A stretch of DNA of 39,139 bases from Acidobacteriota bacterium (GTDB lineage Bacteria > Acidobacteriota > Thermoanaerobaculia > UBA5066 > Gp7-AA6): positions 48,277 through 87,415 of the forward strand of contig QHVV01000004.1 in NCBI GenBank assembly GCA_003222385.1, given 5' to 3'. The notes under the pieces are model-generated. The model saw nothing but the letters and a program-made list of their open reading frames with translations, did no database searches and had not been told where the DNA came from. Made by a program: the position numbers and the translations under genes. This document shows positions 1 to 8,794 of the stretch, one piece after another. How positions within the stretch are numbered: position 1 is the first letter of the stretch; each line of letters opens with the position of its first letter.

Positions 1-2
1 CG

Positions 3-206
3 CTCTACGCGATGGGCGAGGCGGCGCTCGGTGGACATCCGCAGCTCGCCCGGATCCGGCTGACGATGCCGAACAGGCACCACCTCCTCGTGGATCTGTC
101 GCGCTTCGGGATCGCGAACGAAAATGAGATCTTCGTCGCGACGGAAGAGCCTTACGGGTTGATCGAGGCGACCGTAACGAGAGAGACGGAAAGGAGGCCT
201 CGATGA
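3..206 (+). CDS. Urate oxidase (uricase), C-terminal part only
   Basis: The frame is open from the left edge of the window and gives about 67 residues. The stretches AMGEAALGGHP, MPNRHHLLVDLSRFG and EEPYGLIEATV match the C-terminal end of cofactor-free urate oxidase, which converts urate to 5-hydroxyisourate. The N-terminal two thirds, including the usual catalytic Lys/Thr, lie outside the window, so activity cannot be judged. The stop codon overlaps the start of the next gene (ATGA), which implies one transcript and translational coupling. The xanthine dehydrogenase operon a few kb away on the other strand would supply urate. Family assignment is confident; substrate is inferred from family and context. 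Confidence 0.85.
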   Translation, partial: LYAMGEAALGGHPQLARIRLTMPNRHHLLVDLSRFGIANENEIFVATEEPYGLIEATVTRETERRPR

Positions 207-1072
207 AGGTCCTGGTCCTGGGAGGAACGGGAACGGTCGGATCGCAGGTCGTGCGGGAGCTCGTCGCCCGGAAGGCGGAGGTGAACGTCCTCTCGCGGAA
301 CCCGGACAAGGCTTCCGGGCTGCCGTCCGGCGTGCGCGGCGTGCGCGGGGACCTCCTCGAGCCCGCCACGGTGCGCGCGGTCTTCCGGGAGATGGACGGG
401 GTCTTCCTCCTGAACCCCGTCAGCCCGACGGAAAGCCATGAAGGCTTGATGGCCGTGAACGGAGCCCGCCTGGCCGGGGTGAAACGCCTCGTCTATCTCT
501 CGGTGCAGGACGCCGACGTCGCCGTTCACCTGCCGCACTTCGGCTCGAAATTCGCGGTCGAAGCCGCCGTGAAAGCCTCGCGGTTCGAGTGGACGATCCT
601 GCGGCCGAACAACTTCTACCAGAACGACGTGTTCTTCAAGGACGCCCTGCTCCAGTACGGCGTGTACCCGCAGCCGATGGGCGACGTCGGGCTCTCGCGC
701 GTCGACGTGCGCGACATCGCCGAGGCCGCGGCGATCGCGCTGACGACCGGCGCCCACGCGGGGAAGACTTACAACCTCGTCGGGCCGGAGCCGGTCACGG
801 GAAAGAGCACCGCGGAGACCTGGAGCCGAGTGCTCGGTCGGCCGATCGCCTATGCCGGAGACGACCTCGACGCCTGGGAGAAGCAGTCGCTCCAGTACAT
901 GCCGGCGTCCCTGGTTTTCGACTTCCGCCTCATGTATCAGTTCTTTCAGGAAAAGGGCCTCCTCGCCGGACCGGCCGACGTCGAGCGGCAGACGAGGCTG
1001 CTCGGTCATCCACCCCGTCGTTTCGAGGACTACGCGCGCGAAATGGCGGCGACCTGGAAGGCGTCGAGCTGA
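203..1072 (+). CDS. NmrA-like NAD(P)-binding oxidoreductase (SDR superfamily)
   Basis: The protein has 289 aa. The N-terminal GGTGTVG motif (residues 8-14) is the dinucleotide-binding glycine-rich turn of atypical/extended short-chain dehydrogenases. SVQDAD and the conserved ILRPNNFYQN segment are typical of the NmrA / NAD(P)H azoreductase-like group (COG0702), which includes redox sensors and small-molecule reductases. The start is an ATG preceded by AAGGAGG at 191-197, and it overlaps the uricase stop by ATGA. No substrate can be read from the sequence. Sharing a transcript with uricase suggests, but does not show, a role in purine breakdown or in sensing its products. Confidence 0.8.
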   Translation: MKVLVLGGTGTVGSQVVRELVARKAEVNVLSRNPDKASGLPSGVRGVRGDLLEPATVRAVFREMDGVFLLNPVSPTESHEGLMAVNGARLAGVKRLVYLSVQDADVAVHLPHFGSKFAVEAAVKASRFEWTILRPNNFYQNDVFFKDALLQYGVYPQPMGDVGLSRVDVRDIAEAAAIALTTGAHAGKTYNLVGPEPVTGKSTAETWSRVLGRPIAYAGDDLDAWEKQSLQYMPASLVFDFRLMYQFFQEKGLLAGPADVERQTRLLGHPPRRFEDYAREMAATWKASS

Positions 1073-1139
1073 CTGGAACAAAGACGGCCCTGTGTAAAAG
1101 TACACGGCATCGGAGCGAGCGCGCAGAAGGAGGTCCAAC

Positions 1140-1442
1140 GTGGCGGTCATTTTCAAAGTTCTGCTGAGTAAGGGCGCCCAGGGAGAGATTCTCGTGAACG
1201 GGAACTACGTGAGCGGGAACAACCCCGTCCTGGTCGAGCGTGTCATCCTCGAGGAGCTGGACTCCCAGGGTTCCACGATCGGCGCGTGGATCGAACGAAT
1301 GAGCATGAGTATCGATCCGACGCCCGGCGGCTACTTGCTCTATTCGAAGCCTCCTTCCGGAAGCAACGTCAAGGGAGCGCGCGCGACCGCTTGCTACATC
1401 GAGATCGACAAGGCCGCGAAGTCCGCGATCCTGAACCTCTGA
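1140..1442 (+). CDS. Small protein of unknown function (100 aa)
   Basis: I do not recognise this protein. It starts with GTG and has a strong Shine-Dalgarno AAGGAGGT at 1127-1134, which supports it as a real gene. It begins MAVIFKVLLS and alternates hydrophobic and polar residues, so it is probably a small beta-rich soluble protein with no signal peptide or membrane segment. It sits 67 nt after the NmrA-like gene, perhaps with its own promoter in the gap. No catalytic motif is visible. Confidence 0.6.
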   Translation: MAVIFKVLLSKGAQGEILVNGNYVSGNNPVLVERVILEELDSQGSTIGAWIERMSMSIDPTPGGYLLYSKPPSGSNVKGARATACYIEIDKAAKSAILNL

Positions 1443-1579
1443 GTTGAGGCGCTCGACCCTGGCTGCCGATTCGCGCCGAGGCCCGACTGACCCAATCCTC
1501 TGACGCGCGCGCGACGACGATCGAAGCCGCGCCGCCGCTCGTTCCGCGGGAGCGGCGGTTCGCGGTCCTCGGCAGCCTC

Positions 1580-3511
1580 ATGCTGGTGCTCTTCCTCGCC
1601 GCGCTCGACTCGGCGATCGTGGCGACGGCTCTGCCGACCATCGTCGGCGAGCTCGGCGGGCTCGCGCACCTGTCCTGGGTCGTGACCGCGTACCTTCTCG
1701 CGCAGACTGTCGCGACCCCGCTCTACGGAAAGCTCGGCGACCTCCACGGGCGGAAGCGAGTGCTCCAGATCGCGACCGTGATCTTCCTGGTGGGCTCGGC
1801 GCTCTGCGGTCTGGCCCGGTCGCTCACGCAGCTCATCCTGTTCCGCGGCCTCCAGGGTCTGGGCGGCGGCGGCATCATCGTGAGCACGCAGGCCGCGCTC
1901 GGAGACATCGTCCCCGCCCGCGAGCGCGGCCGCTACCAGGGGATCTTCGGAGCGGTCTTCGGCGTCTCCTCGATCGCCGGGCCGCTGCTCGGCGGGTTCT
2001 TGACCACGCACCTCTCCTGGCGTTGGATCTTCTACGTCAATCTCCCGGTCGGCGCGTTCGCGCTCGCGGTCCTCGCGGCGACGCTCCCGGCGACCTCCGG
2101 CCGTCTGAGGCGCCGGATCGACTACGCCGGCGCCGCGCTTCTCGCCGGAGCCCTCGCCGCGATCGTTCTCATGGCCGATCTCGGCGGGACGGCCGCGTCG
2201 TTCGGCTCTCCCTGGATGATCGGGCTCCTCGGGGGAAGCGTGGTCCTCCTCGCGTCGTTCGTGGTGGTCGAGCGGCGCAGCGAAGAGCCCGTCGTCCCGC
2301 TTCGCCTCTTCGCAAATCCCGTCTTCGCGGTGACGAGCGGGATCGGCTTGATCGTCGGGTTCGCCCTCTTCGGGTCGGTCACGTATCTGCCGGTCTATCT
2401 GCAGCTCGTCCGGGGCTCGAGCCCGACCGCCTCGGGCCTGGAGCTCGTTCCGATGATGGCCGGGATGCTGGCGACCTCGATCTCCTCGGGCCAGATCATC
2501 AGCCGCATCGGCCGCTACAAGCTGTTTCCGATCGCCGGCACGACGGTCCTGGCGGTCGGGCTCTTTCTCCTCTCACGGATGCGAGCGACGACGTCCGGTC
2601 TGACGGTCGGCCTCTTCATGCTGATCGTCGGGATGGGATTGGGCCTCGTCATGCAGGTGCTTGTCCTCGCCGTGCAGAACGCGGTCGAATACGAAGACCT
2701 CGGCGTCGCGACCTCGGGCGCGACGCTCTTTCGCCTGGTCGGCGGTTCGTTCGGCGTCGCGGTCCTGGGCGCGATCTTCTCGAGCCGCCTCGCCGCGAAC
2801 CTCGCGCGCGCGTTTCCCGGTGCGCCGCAGGACGTCGAGCACATCTCGCCGGCGGTCGTTCTTCGGCTGCCGCCGGCCGCGCGCGGCGCCTATCGGGCGG
2901 CTTTCGCGGCCTCCCTCCACACGGTCTTCCTCGTCGCGGCGGCGGTCGCGGTCGTCGGCTTCCTCCTCTCCTGGCTGCTGGAAGAGCGTCCATTGCGCGA
3001 GACGATCGCGGCCGGCGCCGGCCTCGGAGAGGGTTTCGCGATGCCCTGCGACGACGACTCGTTGACCCAGATCAGCCACGGCCTTTCGGTGCTGATGCAG
3101 CGGGACACGCAGCGCCGGATCCTGGAGCGGATCGCGGAGCGTGCGGGCGTCGACCTCCGACCCGCCGCCTGCTGGCTGCTGTCGCAGATCGGGAAATCTC
3201 CGGGAGTGCCGGTCTCCGACTTCGCGCGACGGTACGGCGTGGATCCCGAGCGGCTCGCGCGGGCGCAGGACGACCTCGAGCGGCGCGGGCTGATCTCGCC
3301 GGCGACTCCGGCCGGTCACGTCCTGATGCTCGCCGGCCAGGAGGTGAACGAACGTCTGAGGATTGCCCGCCGCGAGCGGATGGGCGAGCTCCTCGCCGAC
3401 TGGTCACCGGAGGAGCACCGACAGATCGCCGAAATCCTCCGGCGTTACGCGAGCGACGTCGAAGGCGAGCGGCTGTCCGTGCCTAGGAGCGCCGGCTCAT
3501 CAAGATCCTGA
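1580..3511 (+). CDS. DHA2-family MFS exporter with C-terminal MarR-like winged-helix domain
   Basis: The protein has 643 aa as read from the only ATG in this part of the frame. Residues 1 to about 475 are a DHA2 (EmrB/QacA type, about 14 TM) drug:H+ antiporter: FLAALDSAIVATALPTI in TM1, motif A GKLGDLHGRKR at 50-60, and the motif C-like GVSSIAGPLLGGFL. Residues of about 490-643 are cytosolic and resemble a MarR regulator: a winged helix with PVSDFARRYGVDPERL and DDLERRGLI, then a helical tail LLADWSPEEHRQIAEILRR. The ATG lies inside TM1, and upstream codons back to a stop at 1445 read as plausible coding sequence (for example PRERRFAVLGSL) with no in-frame ATG, GTG or TTG, so the true start is probably upstream at a rare codon or lost. 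The 3' end overlaps the convergent aldolase gene by 29 nt. Substrate unknown. Confidence 0.85.
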   Translation: MLVLFLAALDSAIVATALPTIVGELGGLAHLSWVVTAYLLAQTVATPLYGKLGDLHGRKRVLQIATVIFLVGSALCGLARSLTQLILFRGLQGLGGGGIIVSTQAALGDIVPARERGRYQGIFGAVFGVSSIAGPLLGGFLTTHLSWRWIFYVNLPVGAFALAVLAATLPATSGRLRRRIDYAGAALLAGALAAIVLMADLGGTAASFGSPWMIGLLGGSVVLLASFVVVERRSEEPVVPLRLFANPVFAVTSGIGLIVGFALFGSVTYLPVYLQLVRGSSPTASGLELVPMMAGMLATSISSGQIISRIGRYKLFPIAGTTVLAVGLFLLSRMRATTSGLTVGLFMLIVGMGLGLVMQVLVLAVQNAVEYEDLGVATSGATLFRLVGGSFGVAVLGAIFSSRLAANLARAFPGAPQDVEHISPAVVLRLPPAARGAYRAAFAASLHTVFLVAAAVAVVGFLLSWLLEERPLRETIAAGAGLGEGFAMPCDDDSLTQISHGLSVLMQRDTQRRILERIAERAGVDLRPAACWLLSQIGKSPGVPVSDFARRYGVDPERLARAQDDLERRGLISPATPAGHVLMLAGQEVNERLRIARRERMGELLADWSPEEHRQIAEILRRYASDVEGERLSVPRSAGSSRS

Positions 3512-4832
3512 CGAACGAACGGCCGCGGAGCTCGTCCGGAGTCAGGCCGCTCTTCTCGACCGCCTCGGCTTCCGTGATCGCGCCGCAGCTCCACGCTCGG
3601 AGGAAGTGGTTCAGCAGACCCTGGCCGGTTGCCGCGTCGTCGAAGATCTCGCCGACGAGCGTGGCCTGGCCCGCTTTCGAGACGAAGTTCTTGAGGCGCG
3701 CGGCCGCCGAGTCGAGACCCTCCAGGAAGAACGCGTAGAGCGCGGCGTAGCGCGTCGGGAGCTGCGCCGGGTGGAGGTCCCAACCCTGGTAGAAGCCGTG
3801 CGCGAGCGAGTGACGCACGTGGTCGTAGTGCAGCTTCCAGGCGGCGTGCACCGCGGTCCGGTTCTCCTCGATCTGACGGACGTCGAGTGCCGGCCTACCC
3901 GCTGACGGCCGGTGCGGCGGGACGGGAAGAACGTTCGTCGAACCGTCCGAGATCCAGACTCCGGTCCCCGCGAGCGCGACCTGCATCACGCTCTTCGCGA
4001 AGTCGCACGCCGGGTGGGTCATCGTCTGGTACGCGGCGGTGATGTTCAGCGACGCCGTGTAGTCGTATGTGCCGAAGTGCGCGGCGATGCACCGTCCGCG
4101 CGACGCGCCGACGAGGCGGAGAAGCGACGCGCTTCCGCTCTCGTCGAGCACGGCCTGCGGCGTCTCGACCATGATTTCGAAAGGAAGTGTCCGCTCGGAG
4201 AGGCCGAGGTGCCTCTCGAGCAACTCGAGGACCTGAGCGAGCGCGGCGGCGTGATCCGGCACGGTCACCTTGGGGAGCGTCACGACGAAGTTGTCGGGGA
4301 TCCGTCCCCCCGTCTTCCGCACGAGCGCCGTCAGGAAGAGATCGAGGGTGCGGATCGCGCGCCGCTTCAGCTCTTCGGTGAACGGCTTGATCCGGAGACC
4401 GATGGAGGGGGGCAGCGTGCCTTCGGCGAGGCCCTTCGCCACCTCGACGGCGGTCGATTCGGCGTGGCCGTCCTCTTCGGAGTCCGGGCGGTTGCCGTAG
4501 CCGTCCTCGAAGTCGATGCGGAAGTCCTCGACCGGCTCGCGCTCCAGCTTCGAGACCACCCGCTCGAATATCCGTTCGGCCAGCTCCTCCGCGAATCCGA
4601 GCACGCGCGCGAACTCCCGCGCCCCCGGCGCGTACGTGTCGAGGGACCGCCGCGCGAGCGCTCCCAGCTTCGAGGCGGTGTCCGAGGCAAACACCTGCGC
4701 GCCGCCGTAGACGGTGTGGACCGGCTGCCGCCGCGGGGAATCGCCGGCGTAGCGCCGGGCGAAGGCTCGGTTCGCTTCCCCGATCTGCGCGAGGACCATC
4801 TGGACGTCTTCGGGCGAAAGGGTCTCGTTCAT
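3483..4832 (-). CDS. HpcH/HpaI aldolase / citrate-lyase-beta-like protein (DUF6986-like)
   Basis: The protein has 449 aa. FEIMVETPQAVLDESG and HFGTYDYTASLNIT resemble the metal-binding Glu and Asp segments of the HpcH/HpaI, CitE and malate-synthase-like TIM-barrel lyases, and an acidic RIDFEDGYG segment precedes them. I recall this long version as the DUF6986 group, whose reaction is not established to my knowledge. The ATG overlaps the stop of the upstream FAD subunit (ATGA), so it is the last gene of the xanthine dehydrogenase operon. That context suggests action on a C2-C4 acid from purine ring breakdown, such as glyoxylate or a ureido acid. The 3' end overlaps the convergent exporter gene by 29 nt. 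Confidence 0.75.
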   Translation of the reverse strand: MNETLSPEDVQMVLAQIGEANRAFARRYAGDSPRRQPVHTVYGGAQVFASDTASKLGALARRSLDTYAPGAREFARVLGFAEELAERIFERVVSKLEREPVEDFRIDFEDGYGNRPDSEEDGHAESTAVEVAKGLAEGTLPPSIGLRIKPFTEELKRRAIRTLDLFLTALVRKTGGRIPDNFVVTLPKVTVPDHAAALAQVLELLERHLGLSERTLPFEIMVETPQAVLDESGSASLLRLVGASRGRCIAAHFGTYDYTASLNITAAYQTMTHPACDFAKSVMQVALAGTGVWISDGSTNVLPVPPHRPSAGRPALDVRQIEENRTAVHAAWKLHYDHVRHSLAHGFYQGWDLHPAQLPTRYAALYAFFLEGLDSAAARLKNFVSKAGQATLVGEIFDDAATGQGLLNHFLRAWSCGAITEAEAVEKSGLTPDELRGRSFVRILMSRRS

Positions 4833-5653
4833 CCTGCGGTGTCTCTCCAGAACCGCTCCAGCAGATTCGCCGAGACCCGGCGACGGTATTCTGCGGTCGA
4901 GCGAAGGTCGTCGATCGGCCGGATCTCGCCTTCGAGGACCCGGCGCGCCTCTTCGATCGGGGCGCCGGAGGCGAGCGCGCCCTCCGTCTTCGGAAGGCGG
5001 ATCACCGTCGGCGCGACGCTTCCGAGAGCGATTCGCGGACGGTCGGACCGAATCCCGGCCAGGACGACTTTCGAGATCGCCTGCGCGGCGCGGGTGCCGA
5101 CCTTCCGGAACCATTGCCGCCCGTCCACGCGCGGGACTTCGATCGCCGCAATGATCTCGTCGAGCCGGAGGACGCTCTTCCGGTAGCCGCTGAAGAACGA
5201 ATTGAACGGAACGCGGCGCGTCTCCGCCGCGCTCGAAAGGACGAGCATTGCTTCCGCGACGGCGAGCACCGGCAGACTGTCGCCGGCGGGAGAGCCGTTC
5301 GCGACGTTGCCGCCCAGCGTCCCGCGATTCTGGATCTGAACACCGCCGATCTCGCGCGCCGCCGCGGCGAGAATCGGGAGACGGCGAGCGACGAGGGGCG
5401 AGCGGATGAGCTCCGTATACGTGGCGAGCGCGCCGATCGAGAGCACGCCTCCGGTCGACCGGATGGCGCGCATCTCGTCGAGCGGCCACAGGTCGATGAA
5501 CCTCTTCGCCGAAAGCGTGCCGAAGTTGAGCCCGACATAGACGTCGGTGCAGCCGGCGAGCGGGACGAGAGGGCCTTCGTCGCGGAGCATTCGGAGGGCC
5601 TCGCGTACGGAGCGGGGCTGCAGGAGCTCGAGCCGGGAGACCGCAGTTCTCAT
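4829..5653 (-). CDS. xdhB: Xanthine dehydrogenase FAD-binding subunit
   Basis: The protein has 274 aa, the usual size for a CoxM/XdhB medium subunit. PLAGCTDVYVGL near the N terminus and IGGVQIQNRGTLGGNVANGSPAGDS are the two FAD-contact segments of this family. The second half matches the CO-dehydrogenase flavoprotein C-terminal domain. It passes electrons from the 2Fe-2S clusters to the external acceptor. The ATG at 5651-5653 overlaps the stop of the Fe-S subunit (ATGA), and its own stop overlaps the start of the aldolase-like gene, so three genes are translationally coupled. The open frame runs further upstream, but that part is antisense-like low-quality sequence over the Fe-S gene. Confidence 0.9.
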   Translation of the reverse strand: MRTAVSRLELLQPRSVREALRMLRDEGPLVPLAGCTDVYVGLNFGTLSAKRFIDLWPLDEMRAIRSTGGVLSIGALATYTELIRSPLVARRLPILAAAAREIGGVQIQNRGTLGGNVANGSPAGDSLPVLAVAEAMLVLSSAAETRRVPFNSFFSGYRKSVLRLDEIIAAIEVPRVDGRQWFRKVGTRAAQAISKVVLAGIRSDRPRIALGSVAPTVIRLPKTEGALASGAPIEEARRVLEGEIRPIDDLRSTAEYRRRVSANLLERFWRDTAG

Positions 5654-6090
5654 CGATGCCGCCGGGATCGCGCCTTCTCGATTGCGCGATAGATCGAGGT
5701 GTAGCCGGTGCACCGGCAGATGTTTCCGGCGAGACCCAGCCGGATCTCGTCGAGGGTCGCGCCGCGGGGGATCGCCGCCGCCGCCAGGATCATTCCGGGC
5801 GTGCAGATACCGCACTGCGCGCCGCCTTCGACCACGAAGGCGTCCTGCAACGGATGCCGGCCCTCCAATCCCTCGATCGTCGTGACGACCGATCCCTGCG
5901 CCTGCGCGAACGGGATCAGGCACGAGTTGACCGGCATCCCGTCCAAGAGCACCGTGCACGCCCCGCATTCCCCTTCGCCGCAGCCCTCTTTCGTTCCGGT
6001 CAGCCCGCACTCTTCGCGCAGGACGTCCAAGAGCCGCTTCATCGGCGGCGCCTGCACCTGTCGCCTCCGGCCATTCAACGTGAACCGCAT
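5650..6090 (-). CDS. xdhC: Xanthine dehydrogenase 2Fe-2S subunit
   Basis: The protein has 146 aa. All eight cysteines of the family are present: C37, C42, C45 and C57 for the plant-ferredoxin-type cluster and C93, C96, C125 and C127 (the AQCGICTPGM and NICRCTGY segments) for the second cluster. It relays electrons from the molybdenum centre to FAD. The ATG at 6088-6090 lies 7 nt after the molybdenum-subunit stop, and the gene ends in an ATGA overlap with the FAD subunit. The gene order Mo, Fe-S, FAD is common in bacterial operons. Family assignment is certain; xanthine as substrate rests on the large subunit. Confidence 0.93.
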   Translation of the reverse strand: MRFTLNGRRRQVQAPPMKRLLDVLREECGLTGTKEGCGEGECGACTVLLDGMPVNSCLIPFAQAQGSVVTTIEGLEGRHPLQDAFVVEGGAQCGICTPGMILAAAAIPRGATLDEIRLGLAGNICRCTGYTSIYRAIEKARSRRHR

Positions 6091-6097
6091 ACAGTGC

Positions 6098-8236
<2,139 letters not shown>

Positions 8237-8248
8237 GGTTGCGCGCGG

Positions 8249-8347
8249 ATGCTACCGCAAGGGCATCCGTTACGGATCGAGCGGCTCTCCATCGACGACA
8301 TCAACCGCGAGGTTCGTGAAGCCCGTCGCCGCCGACGCTCCGCTTGA
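8249..8347 (+). CDS. Possible antitoxin remnant or very short antitoxin upstream of a PIN toxin
   Basis: A 32-codon frame begins with ATG at 8249 and ends ERLSIDDINREVREARRRRRSA-stop. The ending resembles the C-terminal, toxin-contacting tail of small antitoxins (SxDDIN.E...AR.RR). Its TGA overlaps the TTG start of the PIN gene, the spacing usual in toxin-antitoxin pairs. There is no recognisable DNA-binding N-terminal domain: upstream codons in the same frame run antisense into xdhA. It may be a truncated antitoxin left after the xdh operon was joined here. Assignment is tentative. Confidence 0.35.
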   Translation: MLPQGHPLRIERLSIDDINREVREARRRRRSA

Positions 8348-8760
8348 GGATCGTTCTCGACACGAACGTCATCGTGTCGGGCCTCCTGAATCCCGAAGGA
8401 AACCCGGGTCGAATCGTTGATCTGGTTCTCGCGGGCGAGGTCACCCTCCTCGTCGACGACCGCATCCTTGGCGAATACCGAACCGTTCTTCGCCGGAGGA
8501 AGTTCGGCTTCGACCCCGCCGATATTTCGGACTTCCTGGATTTGCTCGAGGCGGAGAGCGAGCGTGTCGTCGCGGCGGTTCGTCTCAACCGCAAACCGCC
8601 GGACGAATCAGACCGCCCGTTTCTCGAGGTGGTGCTCGCGGGAGCAGCCGACTCTCTCGTGACCGGGAATGTCCGGCATTTCGGACCGGCGCAGTCCGCT
8701 CCGGTCCCCATCGAGAGTCCTGGCGAATTCATGCACCGATGGGGTCGCTCTCCCCGTTAG
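8344..8760 (+). CDS. PIN-domain ribonuclease toxin (COG1569/TIGR00305-like)
   Basis: The protein has 138 aa. MRIVLDTNVIVSGLLNP with D6 opens the PIN fold; E44 (ILGEYRTVL), the DESDRPFLEVVLAGAADSLVTGN segment with D87/D90, D103 and N109, and the RHF motif complete the acidic Mg2+ site and the conserved end of this 'putative toxin component, PIN family' group. Such proteins cleave RNA and are held inactive by a cognate antitoxin. Start is TTG at 8344, overlapping the preceding 32-codon frame by TTGA. The next gene is convergent. The missing full antitoxin is the odd point. Confidence 0.82.
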   Translation: MRIVLDTNVIVSGLLNPEGNPGRIVDLVLAGEVTLLVDDRILGEYRTVLRRRKFGFDPADISDFLDLLEAESERVVAAVRLNRKPPDESDRPFLEVVLAGAADSLVTGNVRHFGPAQSAPVPIESPGEFMHRWGRSPR

Positions 8761-8794
8761 GCAGAGAAGAGGATCCGAGCGGCCAGCCAACTCG

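Noticed and set aside
152-1156. A 334-codon - strand frame opposite the NmrA-like gene
   Set aside because: It is antisense to a gene with a clear nucleotide-binding motif and ribosome-binding site, and has no recognisable domain.
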